A DNA stretch of 64,000 nt, taken from the NCBI GenBank assembly GCA_034231615.1, contig CM067306.1, positions 48,144,594 through 48,208,593 of the forward strand, read 5' to 3'. The stretch is from Meghimatium bilineatum (Eukaryota; Mollusca; Gastropoda; Stylommatophora; Philomycidae). Each line of letters begins with the position of its first letter. Position 1 is the stretch's first letter. This document shows, one piece after another, positions 1 through 10,387 of the stretch. The translations under genes and the position numbers were made by a program. The notes under the pieces are model-generated. The model worked only from the letters and a program-made list of their open reading frames with translations, was not told the DNA's origin and ran no database searches.

Positions 1-920
1 CGTCCAACCAGCCAAAAGTACAATCCGCAACAACCAGAAAATTGTACAATCACGTTCAACTAGCAAAAGGTACAATCCGCAACAACCAGAAAATTGTACA
101 ATCCTCTACAAGCAGCAATAATTGTACAATCCTCTACAAGCAGCAATAATTGTACAATCCTCTACAAGCAGCAATAATTGTACAATCCTCTGAAACCAAC
201 AAATTCTACAATCCTCTACAAGCAGCAAGTTGTACAATCCTCTACAAGCAGCAAGTTGTACAATCCTATACAAGCAGCAAGTTGTACAATCCTCTAAAAG
301 CAGCAAGTTGTACAATCCTCTACAAGCAGCAAATTGTGCAATCCTCTACAAACAGCAAATTGTGCAATCCTCTACAAGCAGGAAATTGTACAATTCTCTA
401 CAAGCAGCAAATTGTACAATCCTCTACAAGCAGCAGATTGTTAAAATCCTCTACAAGCAGCAAACTTTACAATCCTCTACAAGCAGCAAATTGTACAATC
501 CTCTACAAGCAGCAAATTGTACAATCCTCTACAAGCAGAAAATTGTACAATCCTCTACAAGCAGCAAATTGTACAATCCTCTCCAAGCAGCAAATTGTAC
601 AATCCTCTACAAGCAGCAAGTTGTACAATCCTCTACAAGCAGCAAATCAAATTTTACAATCCTCTACAAGCAGCAAATTGTACAATCCTTTACAAGCAGC
701 AAATTGTACATTCCTCTACAAGCAACAATAATTGTACAATTCTCTACAAGCAACAAATTGTGCTATCCTCTACAAGCAGCAAGTTGTACAATCCTCTACA
801 AGCATCAAATTGTGCAATTCTCTACAAGCAGCAAGTTGTAAAATCCTCTACAAGCTACAATTCAAATTGTACAATCCTCTACAAGTAGCAAATTGTACAA
901 TCCTGTACAAGCTACAAATT
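1..920. repeat. 26-bp minisatellite array (first copy)
   Basis: Tandem units of 26 bp built on TTGTACAAT-CCTCTACAAG-CAGCA, about 35 copies, running off the left edge of the window. The first 90 bases are more diverged (CAACAACCAG variants), and some units carry short indels. Because 26 is not a multiple of 3, three units make one 78-bp coding period, which explains the long spurious reading frames on both strands. The array is related to the one at 7141-7885. Confidence 0.97.
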
Positions 921-1253
921 TCAGTGCTATTGTTTGAGAGATGACAAAGATCAAATTTTTTAAGTTCCTTATTATGTCTTTCCACAATGAATAAAGGCTA
1001 CCTACTGAACATACATATTGCCTAGAAAAATCCCACAGATTGTTCCCTGAAGAGGGAATGCTATGACGTCTGGTACAGTGCCTCATAGTGCGGGGACAAT
1101 GTGATTTGTATTCCTTCAACTAAGCTTATCCGATTTCAGCACGTCATTTCTGTGATGGAACTGTCTTGTGGATCATAAGCAGAATTAGATTACCATGTTA
1201 TCATGTATTAGTTCAGTATTACCGCAATCAGCACTTGCATCACATTGGGTTAT
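921..1253. repeat. Unique-type right flank shared with 7886-8235
   Basis: The sequence after the 26-bp array (TTTGAGAGATGACAAAGATC, then GGCTACCTACTGAAC, ATTGCCTAGAAAA, TTTCAGCACGTCATTTCTG, ending CATCACATTGGGT) recurs in the same order and orientation after the second 26-bp array. Array plus flank therefore form a repeated unit of at least 1 kb. No coding potential is recognised. Confidence 0.9.
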
Positions 1254-1284
1254 TCTATGGATCATACTATGAAGTTTGTTGAGA

Positions 1285-1441
1285 TTTTTAAAATTCTTGA
1301 TACTAACAGGAATTGAACCAGTCAGTTCAACGTCACCAAATCGCCTAGCAACTATTGCACACGCATTCTTCCGTACTTGACTACCCGCATCTCCAAAAAA
1401 AGATGCCATTTTGTCAAGACATTCAAACCGTGTGCTCAAAG
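1285..1441 (-). mobile_element. SINE-B fragment
   Basis: Minus-strand copy of a short repeat with a pol III B-box-like motif, GGTTCAATTCC on the minus strand at 1309-1319. It is closely related to 1648-1830 and to the fold-back copy at 40466-40680. It lacks the 3' CCTCTGGCTTCC segment seen in the others, so it is partial. Confidence 0.7.
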
Positions 1442-1647
1442 TCACCAGAACGGACAAATCGAGACAAGGACTGTGACAACAACAAACATCCCGTACAGTA
1501 TTGAAATATCCCCAGTAATAACAAACATATAACATATAATATCCATATTAGTTCTACAAGGGCCGATAGGTCTTCTTGTAAACATGGATAACATATATAG
1601 ACAATACAATTGTGCTTCAAATAATTGTTTATACAAGTAAATATAAG
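1442..1647. other. Spacer between two SINE-B copies
   Basis: AT-rich sequence with no recognised feature. Reading frames here are short and unsupported. Confidence 0.5.
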
Positions 1648-1830
1648 TAGGAAGCCAGAGGACAATTTTTAAAAATTCTTGAAACTAACGGGAATTGAAC
1701 CAGTCCGTTCAACGGCACCAAATCGCCTAGCAACTATTGAACACGCGTTTTTCCGTACTTGAATAACCGCATCTCCAAAAAAAAAGAATTTTGTCAAGAC
1801 ATTCAAACCGTGCACACAAGCGGATTTTAA
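1648..1830 (-). mobile_element. SINE-B copy
   Basis: Minus-strand copy that includes the 3' segment GTAGGAAGCCAGAGGACAA at 1648-1666 and the B-box-like GGTTCAATTCC (minus) at 1691-1701, followed by AAATCGCCTAGCAACTATTG and a CCGCATCTCC plus A-run. It aligns along its length with the right arm of the fold-back copy at 40562-40680, and in the B-box part with 62490-62545. Confidence 0.75.
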
Positions 1831-2426
1831 CTCTTTCTACATCCAAATTACTATTACGTCCTACCATACATATATAATCTTGAGACAACTGATTATATAT
1901 TAAGTACAAATAACGATTGAATAAAAGCTTATGGTGTACGGATGTAACCATCTACACTAATTTACGCTTTAAAATGATCCATCGTAGTTACTGATAGTTT
2001 CAAGTTCCTTGAGGTTTTTAAATAAGACTAACCACCATGGAACAGAAAACCAGTAGTATAGGATACAGTTATATAGTAAAGATTTTCTCTTGTGGAAGTT
2101 CCTGACTAATTGTCTATGTAATTTCGTTTTCTCTTCTCCCTGGTACCTGATTGGAAGAGAGTTCCTTGACAATTTGGACAATAAGTAATATGGACTAATC
2201 AAGTTCATCCTTCTAAATTCACAATATTTGATTACTCCCATTATCTTCATTGGTGTTGACACAAAGTTAACCAAAGAAAAGCACGGGAAAAGTCAAATAC
2301 CTCCCTTTTAAAAGTATGTCCCCTTTTCCTTTCTTTGCACCAGCAGAACTGTATAATTTAGGATAGACGCGCAAAGTGAAAATGAAAAAAAAATGTTCTA
2401 CTCATACTTGATTCTTCTTGATTAGA
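1831..2426. other. No recognised feature
   Basis: AT-rich, apparently single-copy within the window. Minus-strand reading frames of 74 and 101 codons occur, but neither has a recognisable domain or signal. Confidence 0.5.
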
Positions 2427-2795
2427 AAATTGGCCTCACATCACGTGGGGCATTCCCTCTGTTCCAGCAGCCACTCGACTCGATGGTGCTTCGTGTCTAA
2501 TGTTGCCGAAACAGACGTCGACATCAGGGCACAACTCTGGCCCTTGCGACAGGTTTCTTTGTTGTTCCGCCCACCCACGCGGTGCCGTAACTAGTTCAAG
2601 CACAACATCGGCCAGTCGAAACAACATGGTAACTGTTATCGAAGGTGACTACGGGATTGTATAGATGACGTGCCATGAAGCTTCTATAAGAAGATAACCT
2701 CAATATAAAGGCATGTCATCTACTAAGGTTTTCTGTTGCATGGTTGGTTTGTCTAGTGAGCCATTGGTGAGACCCACAGACGCAACCGCATGCTT
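2427..2795 (-). repeat. Dispersed repeat I, minus copy
   Basis: About 370 bp that matches 61125-61520 in reverse complement with few changes, for example ACTAGACAAACCAACCATG, CAACAGAAAACCTTAGTAG and ATAACAGTTACCATGTTGTT. On the minus strand a 63-codon frame (2436-2627) reads ELVTAPRGW ... NLSQ ... SSR.AAGTEG, and the same peptide is open in the other copy. Family unknown. It could be part of a transposon or a processed gene fragment. Confidence 0.85.
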
Positions 2796-2995
2796 AAAGT
2801 TCTACTTATACAAAAATAATTAACAGGCATATAAAGACAAAACAGAAACAAGAATAAATAACGCACAAGTAAATTTAAACAAAGTTGAATGTTACATAAA
2901 TTTGGATAAATATTATTTTAAAAAGAAAAAGCATTATATGTATTTCTTAGTTTAGTAAAATCTTGAGTCCATAACCTTTCTTTCACATTATATCC

Positions 2996-3672
2996 ATTAG
3001 GAGGATAACTTGGACAAAGGTGAGTAAATTCTAGATACAAGTGGAGGTCATCATGAATCCAAGTAGAGGTTTTCGTGGATCCAAGTAGAGGTTTTCGTGG
3101 ATCCCAAATGAAAGGACATCGTGGGGTCCACGAGAGTAATTTGAAAACCAAAAGAGAAAAATTATCATCGAACTAAAACTGTCAGCCGCAACACTATGAT
3201 GGATTTATTGAGACTGGGATCGGAGCATCTATGGACATATTCCATATACTTAGGGATAACCTGCAGTCATAATTGATAACTCAGAAAAGAGTTTTGGGAA
3301 TCGTTGACTTCAGTAGACGACAGCGTGAACCTGAGGAGAGGACAATGTGGACCCTCGAAGATGACATTGCAGATCATAGGAAAGAACAATGTGAAAAGGA
3401 CAAGATGACAGATTATGTCTCTCGTGAAAACAGCACGGGCCAATGGAGAGGACATTTCGGAATCCAGAAAATGACATCCAAATGTCCCAAGATAATATCG
3501 CGGATCCTAGAAGAGGACATTGTGGTTTCTAAGGAAGATATCGTATATTCCCATCCGAGAGGACATCGCAAACATTAGAAGAGACCAACGCGAACCACAG
3601 AAGCGACATCGTAGACACCAGGAGACGACATCGTTGACCAACCAGAGTACATCACGAACCCCAGGAGAGGAC
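2996..3672. repeat. Degenerate about 26-27-bp minisatellite, left part
   Basis: Loosely repeated GAGAGGACAT-CGTGGACCC-type units with heavy substitution. The opening stretch (3045-3110) has cleaner repeats of AAGTAGAGGTTTTCGTGGAT. The same unit type reappears at 4735-4890 on the far side of a LINE remnant, so the array was probably split by that insertion. Confidence 0.75.
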
Positions 3673-4177
3673 ATCTATCTATTTATCTATTCGCTAAACC
3701 ATTCGTTGCCTTTCAGCGTCAGGGGTAGAAGAGTTTTCTGGAGATATCCCTCTTGTGTGCTGAGTATATTGTGGAATTTGTCGCCTCTTTTATTTTGGTG
3801 GTCCATCGTTTTCGTGGTCGGCCTCGAGGTCTGCCGTCTTTGTATCTGGGTAGCACAGTTTGTTGTGGTATGCTGTCTGACGTTTCTCTGATGATGTGTG
3901 CAAACCATTTGATCTGTTGGCTCTTAATATATTCCAAGATTGGGGTGGTGCATATTTTTTATCTAATGTCCACAGTTATTACTTTGTCTCTTAGCGATAT
4001 TCCTATGATTCACGTAAGCATGCCATTTCAGCTGTCACAAGTTTACGTTTGTCTTGTTATGTTGTTGTCCATGTTTGACATTGGTAGTACAGCAATGGCA
4101 TAATAATTGTTTTGAATAGTATTTTTTTTTGGTGTTTAAATCTACATTTTTGTTTCTGAAGATTGGTGTCATTTTCC

Positions 4178-4197
4178 CTAGGGAAAATTTTCCCTAG
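4178..4197. repeat. 20-bp perfect palindrome inside LINE-D
   Basis: CTAGGGAAAATTTTCCCTAG reads identically on both strands. It overlaps a second 16-bp palindrome, TTTTCCCTAGGGAAAA at 4172-4187. Confidence 0.95.
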
Positions 4198-4232
4198 TAA
4201 CCAGTAAATACCTTGAACGACTAATGTATCTG

Positions 4233-4302
4233 GTTCTTCTTATTTTGTGCTCGCTCTCAAACATATGCAGATTAGCAGGATATAGTCCGGAGAACGGAAT
4301 AC
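4233..4302 (+). mobile_element. Repeat G fragment inside LINE-D
   Basis: Contains CAGATTAGCAGGATATAGTC followed by CGGAGAACGGAATAC, the signature start of repeat G (full copies at 15524-15790 and 46060-46335). It interrupts the LINE-D frame between the 'thumb' segment and the YYQCQTW segment. Confidence 0.8.
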
Positions 4303-4734
4303 TTTACTATATCTATCGTGTATTTCTTTGCTGCTCTTGCCGTCTGTTGTTACATTACTTGCTAGGTATGTGAATTCTGTCACCTGGTTAAGTCTGTTGT
4401 TTCCAGTATATATTGGTGTTTCTTTCTGTTCTTCCCATCTTCATTACTTCGGTCTTTTCTATATTTATTTTCATGTTAAAGTTATGATATTTTTGATGTA
4501 ATCTATCTATTTGTCTTTTTATTAGTTCCTCTTCTGATGATGCCACTAGTGCGTGGTTATCTCCAAATAGTAGTTCCTTTAAGGTATCCTTCAGATTGTT
4601 TTCTTCCATTGTCTTTGCTATTTTGCAGATGTGATGTATGTATATTATGAACAATAGAGAAATAGCACACAATGCTGTCTCACCTACACCAAAAAACGAC
4701 GTAGCCGAGTCCGTGAAAGTGACAAATCGGACTA

Positions 4735-4890
4735 CCATCCCCTGTAAGAGAACATCGTGGACACTAGTAAAAGACATTGTGAACACTTCCGCTCTGAGAG
4801 GACATCACGTACTCCAGAAGAGGGCATCACATACTAACCCTCTCCATGAGGTCATCGTGGACAGCAACGTGAGAACCATTGTACCATAAT
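4735..4890. repeat. Degenerate about 26-bp minisatellite, right part
   Basis: AGAGAACATCGTGGACACTA, GAGAGGACATCACGTACTCC and AGAGGGCATCACATACT units of the same kind as 2996-3672. The array resumes here after the LINE-D remnant. Confidence 0.65.
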
Positions 4891-5371
4891 AATGTGTAGG
4901 ATTTCAAGTATCAGTGTCGAATTGGATCTATAGGCCACAGGCGATCTATCTCAGATTGCCTGACTTCCGGCACGACATTTGATTAAATGGAACTCTCCAA
5001 CCTACGATCAATAATCCAGAACTGAAGATACAGGAGTCAATAGATTCTTACGTTCTGGAGTACTCTCTTTGAGATAGTTCCTAGAATCTATGAACGAAAT
5101 CAAGCGATCTAGTTCCTGCTATCGAAACTGTGTGAAAGACACAAACAAAACAGATTCACTGTTCTTATTTTCATTACTGATTTATGTTGTAGAGCTTATT
5201 TGGGAATTTCATTTTATTAATGTTCTAGTACATAGATATTATGTTGGTTTTTTCGTTATGTCTATTTTTAGTTGTGTATAAAAAAAAACATTTCCACTTC
5301 TCTCTTGATCTATCCCGGTTACATGATGACCTTCCAGTTCATGTTGTTTCTTGATAATAACAATTGATCTT
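4891..5371. other. No recognised feature
   Basis: AT-rich sequence. A 63-codon plus frame at 5090-5281 has a hydrophobic second half but no other support. Confidence 0.5.
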
Positions 5372-6815
5372 TGTAGTGTCCTGTGTGTGTGACTATTGTT
5401 GTAGTGTCCTGGTGTGTGACTATTGTTGTAATGTCCTGGTGTGTGACTATTGTTGTAGTGTCCTGGTGTGTGACTATTGTTGTAATGTCCTGTGTGTGAC
5501 TATTGTTGTAATGTCCTGGTGTGTGACTATTGTTGTAATGTCCTGGTGTGTAACTATTGTTGTAATGTCCTGGTGTGTGACTATTGTTGTAATGTCCTGG
5601 TGTGTGACTATTGTTGTAATGTCCTGGTGTGTGACTATTGTTTTAGTGTCCTGGTGTGTGACTATTGTTGTAATGTCCTGGTGTGTGACTATTGTTTTAG
5701 TGTCCTGTGTGTGACTATTGTTGTAATGTCCTGTGTGTGACTATTGTTGTAATGTCCTGGTGTGTGACTATTGTTGTAATGTCCTGGTGTGTGACTATTG
5801 TTGTAATGTCCTGTGTGTGTGACTATTGTTGTAGTGTCCTGTGTGTGACTATTGTTGTAATGTCCTGGTGTGTGACTATTGTTGTAATGTCCTGGTGTGT
5901 GACTATTGTTGTAATGTCCTGGTGTGTGACTATTGTTGTAATGTCCTGGTGTGTGACTATTGTTGTAATGTCCTGGTGTGTGACTATTGTTGTAATGTCC
6001 TGGTGTGGGACTATTGTTGTAGTGTCCTGGTGTGTGACTATTGTTGTAATGTCCTGTGTGTGTGACTATTGTTGTAATGTCCTGTGTGTGTGACTATTGT
6101 TGTAGTGTCCTGTGTGTGACTATTGTTGTAGTGTCCTGTGTGTGACTATTGTTGTAGTGTCCTGTGTGTGACTATTGTTGTAGTGTCCTGTGTGTGACTA
6201 TTGTTGTAATGTCCTGTGTGTGTGACTATTGTTGTAATGTCCTGTGTTTGTGACTATTGTTTTAGTGTCCTGGTGTGTGACTATTGTTGTAGTGTCCTGT
6301 GTGTGACTATTGTTGTAGTGTCCTGTGTGTGACTATTGTTGTAGTGTCCTGTGTGTGACTATTGTTGTAGTGTCCTGTGTGTGACTATTGTTGTAGTGTC
6401 CTGTGTGTGACTATTGTTGTAGTGTCCTGGTGTGTGACTATTGTTGTAATGTCCTGTGTGTGACTATTGTTGTAGTGTCCTGTGTGTGACTATTGTTGTA
6501 GTGTCCTGTGTGTGACTATTGTTGTAATGTCCTGTGTGTGTGACTATTGTTGTAATGTCCTGTGTGTGACTATTATTTTAATGTCCTGGTGTGGGACTAT
6601 TGTTGTAGTGTCCTGGTGTGTGACTATTGTTGTAATGTCCTAGTGTGTGACTATTGCTGTAGTGTCCCGTGTGTGGCTATTGATGTAGTGTCCTGGTGTG
6701 TGGCTATTGTTTTAGTAATATGGTGTGTGGCTGTTGTTGTAGTAACATGGTGTGTGGTGATTGTTGTTGTGTACTGGTGTGGGATTGTTGTAGTGTCCTG
6801 GTGTGAGATTGCTGT
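5372..6815. repeat. 26-28-bp minisatellite, 1.4 kb
   Basis: More than 50 units of TGTCCTG(G)TGTGTGACTAT plus TGTTGTAA/G. Length variants of 26, 27 and 28 bp come from the TG run after TGTCCTG. Runs of the 27-bp form stay in frame as 9-residue repeats (VCDYCCNVL), which gives artefact ORFs. The right end (6640-6815) decays into TGTGTGGCTATTG-type variants. Confidence 0.98.
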
Positions 6816-6863
6816 ACATTTCTGCTTCAATATAGGTGTCTTTCGATCTGACATATTGAATTT

Positions 6864-6901
6864 CAGCATAATTTCAGCATAATTTCAGCATAATTTCAGT
6901 G
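6864..6901. repeat. 11-bp short tandem repeat
   Basis: CATAATTTCAG repeated three times in direct succession, with a partial unit at each end. Confidence 0.9.
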
Positions 6902-6924
6902 TCACTTTGGTAATATATAGATAG

Positions 6925-7045
6925 GGAATGCCAGCCTTACCCAATAACTTTCTTAGTCGCATCTTACGCCATGCTTGGAAGGTAAATATTGCTGCTTTTC
7001 TTTACTTCCTTTTTGGTTTTCGGTAGCTCAAGGGCGATTCAAGTT
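6925..7045 (+). mobile_element. Repeat G fragment (3' part)
   Basis: CTTAGTCGCATCTTACGCCA, TGCTTGGAAGGTAAATATTG and TTTCGGTAGCTCAAGGGCGA match the 3' half of the full copy at 15524-15790. The 5' half with CAGATTAGCAGGAT is missing. Confidence 0.75.
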
Positions 7046-7140
7046 CAATTTGAGATTAAGACAGTTGTGTTTCAGAAACGTTGAGAATGTAATGTAGTCT
7101 TAGTAGGATCATTAAACCAGAATAATTGACTGTCTTTGGG

Positions 7141-7885
7141 ACAATTATAACGAGGAGTGTGCAATTCTCTCCAACCAATAAATTGTACAATTCTCTCTAA
7201 CCAGCAAATTGTACAATTTTCTCCAACCAGCAAATTGTACAATTCTCTCTAACCAGCAAATTGTACAATTCTCTCCAACCAGCAAATTGTACAATCCTCT
7301 CCAACCAGCAAATTGTACAATTCTCTCCAACCAGCAAATTGTACAATCCTCTCCAACCAGAAAATTGTACAATAATCTCCAACCAGCAAATTGTACAATT
7401 CTCTCCAACCAGCAAATTGTACAATTCTCTCCAACCAGCAAATTGTACAATTCTCTCCAACCAGCAAATTGTACAATTCTCTCCAACCAGCAAATTGTAC
7501 AATTCTCTCCAACCAGCAAATTGTACAATTCTCTCCAACCAGCATATTGTACAATTCTCTCCAACCTGCAAATTGTACAATTCTCTCCAACCTGCAAATT
7601 GTACAATTCTCTCCAACCAGCAAATTGTACAATTCTCTCCAACCAGCAAATTGTACAATTCTCTCCAACCAGCAAATTGTACAATTCTCTCCAACCAGCA
7701 AATTGTACAATTCTCTCCAACCAGCAAATTGTACAATTCTCTCCAACCAGCAAATTGTACAATTCTCTCCTACCAGCAAATTGTACAATTCTCTCCAACC
7801 AGCAAATTGTACAATTCTCTCCAACCAGCAAATTGTACAATTCTCTCCAACCAGCAAATTGTACAATTCTCTCCAACCTGCAAAT
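7141..7885. repeat. 26-bp minisatellite array (second copy)
   Basis: About 28 units of AATTGTACAATT-CTCTCCAACC-AGCA, much more homogeneous than 1-920. Each unit begins with the 12-bp perfect palindrome AATTGTACAATT. All reading frames through it on both strands (up to 243 codons) are artefacts of the repeat. Confidence 0.98.
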
Positions 7886-8235
7886 TTCAGTTTTAGTCTT
7901 TGAGAGATGACAAAGATCAAACTGTGATGTCTTTCCACACTGTCTAATGGCTACCTACTGAACGTAAATATTGCCTAGAAAATTCGCTGACAGATTTAAA
8001 AAAACAGTCGAGATCTTCACTCTACCCTGAATAGAGAATTATATGAAGTCTGTTACAGTACCTCATAGTACATATACAGTGTAATATGTATCCCTTAAAA
8101 CAAGCACATCCGTTTCAGCACGTCATTTCTGTGATGGAATCGCATTTTCGAGCATAAACAGAAATAGATTAAATCGTTATCATGTATTAGCCCAGTATTA
8201 CCGCAGCCTCAACACGTCCATCACATTGGGTCGTT
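7886..8235. repeat. Right flank homologous to 921-1253
   Basis: Same succession of blocks as the first copy: TTTGAGAGATGACAAAGATC, GGCTACCTACTGAACG, TATTGCCTAGAAAA, TTTCAGCACGTCATTTCTG, CATCACATTGGGTCG. Divergence is by scattered substitutions and small indels. Confidence 0.9.
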
Positions 8236-8324
8236 CCTGACACTGACAAATCTTCTCTTTTTATCTACTCTACTACTGCACAGCAAGCAATACACCAACA
8301 AATACCATTTCAATCGGCGCTGAC

Positions 8325-8759
8325 AATACTATCATAACACTACTTGTACTACTACCATTTCTGCAACTATCACTACTAATATTACAACTTCCACTACCAA
8401 TGCTACTGTTCCTGCTTTGCTGCTATTTCTACTAACTAATGCTACTGAACCACTACTGTTGCTATTACTGTGACTATGATTACTACTTCTACTACTATTA
8501 TTACTACGATCAAAAATTTTAATATTACTACTACTACTACTACTACTACTACTGCTACTACTACTACGACTATTAACTACCACTACTGCAACTACTACTA
8601 CCACTAATACTACTACTGCTACTACTACTACTAAAATTGCTATTACTTATACTAGTACTATTAATGATATTACTAATACTATTACTACTACTACTGCTAC
8701 TACTACTACTACTATTCTTGCTACTTATACTAATACTCCTACTATTACTATTACTACCC

Positions 8760-8791
<32 letters not shown>

Positions 8792-8945
8792 TACTACTAC
8801 TAATTCTACAACTCCCATTACTACTACAACTACTACAATTGTTAATACTTTTGTTAGTACTATTATTGTTATTATTACTACTATTACTACTACTACTATT
8901 ACTACTAGTACCACTACATATGCAGTTGCTGCTATTAGCACTAAT
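8325..8945. repeat. Imperfect ACT/TAC trinucleotide tract
   Basis: About 600 bp dominated by ACTACTACT with frequent ATT, GCT and AAT interruptions. It gives low-complexity frames (poly-Leu/Thr on plus, poly-Ser/Val on minus) that are not genes. Confidence 0.97.
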
Positions 8946-9152
8946 TCTAACATAATTCTACAACATATCGCAACATACGACCAAACCAGATTCTGCCTAC
9001 TATATTTGACTTAAATGTTCCCTTCCTCTCTGGAGAATCCATTCATTGTATTAGTTTTTCCAACCAGCCTGTCCCATGTGAAAGTATCTCATATTGACCA
9101 ACCACTCTGAAACCAGATTGTATTACAATTCGTACTTTATAATGATTGTATA
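8946..9152. other. No recognised feature
   Basis: Mixed AT-rich sequence with no clear repeat. Confidence 0.5.
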
Positions 9153-9222
9153 CGGAAACATGATTAGTCACGCTAACAATACATGTTCGCGGACATGATC
9201 AGTTACGCTAACGATACATGTT
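9153..9222. repeat. 35-bp tandem duplication
   Basis: Two adjacent 35-bp units (9153-9187, 9188-9222) sharing ACATGAT.AGT.ACGCTAAC and ATACATGTT. They differ at about six positions. Confidence 0.85.
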
Positions 9223-9382
9223 CTTGATGGGTGAATTTATTTTATTGTCATTAATTTCTGAAACATATGCCTATTCGAAGGGTTTGTTCATTGTGATTCT
9301 CATGAATTACGAGAAGGCGAGTCAGCCCTTGTTTAGTTTCTTCAATTAGCGAGGTTTCTTCAAAGTTATTTATCATATCTAG

Positions 9383-9450
9383 AAATCGCGGTAGCTCGCT
9401 TGTTAGTGAACCTGTTCGAATGATCCAAGATTCAATTTCCAGTTCAACTG
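9383..9450 (+). mobile_element. Possible tRNA-like SINE head
   Basis: GGTAGCTCGCTTGTTAGTGA resembles a pol III A box, and GTTCGAATGATCC or GATTCAATTTCC downstream could be a B box. No second copy is seen in the window, so this is weak. Confidence 0.25.
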
Positions 9451-9830
9451 GAAATATTTTTTAATCGTCAGATCCTACCTAGACCTAGTCTGCGGCCGAT
9501 CGGTAGGAGAAATCCTGCTCCTTGAATTAATTAGGCCTTCATTCATTTATTATCTTGATTATTCCAGTGTTTCCGTAGGTCAATATTTATATACTTGGAA
9601 ACGCATGCCAAAAATATCCAATATAAATAGTATATAAATAGTAACCAATGGAAAGCGTGGCAAAAATAAAACAGTATAGAATGAAGGCATATTTACTTGT
9701 GTGCAGTTATGTCATATAGTACTGTCGTTGGTCACATCTAGCCTATGGAAATGGGTAACAGAACTTGATAAATACATTATTAGAATAATTGCATCCAACA
9801 AAAACATATACCTCCTGATTAGCCCATCAG
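9451..9830. other. No recognised feature
   Basis: AT-rich sequence. Near 9600-9650 there is a short direct repetition of TATAAATAGTA. Confidence 0.5.
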
Positions 9831-9860
9831 ACCATCTACTATTTGCAGATGACTGTGGCT
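9831..9860 (+). mobile_element. Possible LINE RT motif C scrap
   Basis: The frame reads DHLLFADDC. LFADDC is a common motif C spelling in LINE reverse transcriptases. The surrounding sequence does not give other RT motifs, so this may be a tiny remnant or chance. Confidence 0.3.
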
Positions 9861-10387
9861 CAATGTGGCTGGTAATGTGGCAAACTTATACGTGGCTGAG
9901 AATGTGGCAAACTCTTATGTGACTGGGAATGTGTCGCTATTATGGGGGCTGGGACTGCTAGATATGTTGGCAATGTTGATATGACATAAGCGTGATAAGA
10001 TATGGGCTTATCAACCAACTAAGTGTATACTGCCCTTCAGCAGGACATAGCAATCCTTGGATGATGTCAAACTGGCATACCTTTCTTCGGTTGCCAAGCA
10101 TGCATCCATAAACCCCTTCATGTAACCAACCATGTCTTTAAGAAAATAAACCTTGGAAGAGTCCGAATGTTGCTTCGGTTACTGAACTAAGAAGGACATG
10201 TGCTTTTTATCAGACAGGCTATGGGTTGTGGAGATATCCCTCATCATCATCATCATCAAACCCATATCCATTCAGGTTCGTAGAGGTGTCACTATGGAAA
10301 CATCAACACACAAATTTCGCCACACCTCCTCTCTCTTATCGGTTAGTTGTTTGAGTGTAGAGAATCTGTATCCTTGCTCACAGATAA
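9861..10387. other. No recognised feature, with a CAT microsatellite
   Basis: Contains (CAT)n at 10241-10258, the kind of tail seen at LINE 3' ends in this window, but I could not identify an attached element. CTTCGGTT-type duplications occur around 10080-10190. Confidence 0.4.

Larger units (their letters stand above)
3673..4675 (-). mobile_element. LINE-D remnant (RT palm to C-terminus), minus strand
   Basis: Reading on the minus strand from 4675 down: ISLLFIIYIHHICKIAKTM, then the RT motif C region as LLFGDNHALVA (canonical FADD changed to FGDN), VTEFTYLASN, LLYYQCQTWT, IKSQQIKWFAHIIRE and GRPRGRPRKRW. The 3' end lies near 3695 with a GATA-type tail (plus-strand CATCTATCTATTTATCTATT). Frameshifts, the altered catalytic box and a repeat-G insertion near 4233-4302 show it is dead. 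Relatives are at 23805-24062, 48800-50168 and 52905-53045. Confidence 0.88.

Noticed and set aside
1..920. CRISPR-like array
   Set aside because: Units are directly adjacent with no unique spacers and the DNA is eukaryotic. The same applies to the other tandem arrays.
150..944. 193- and 203-codon plus-strand frames
   Set aside because: Translation of the first 26-bp array.
3273..3578. 101-codon plus frame rich in charged residues
   Set aside because: Lies within the degenerate 26-27-bp minisatellite. Sequence follows the repeat.
7145..7938. 170-243-codon frames on both strands
   Set aside because: Artefacts of the 26-bp tandem repeat, open in many frames because the unit lacks stops. No domain.
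8332..9014. Poly-Ser, poly-Leu and poly-Thr proteins
   Set aside because: Translation of the ACT trinucleotide tract.
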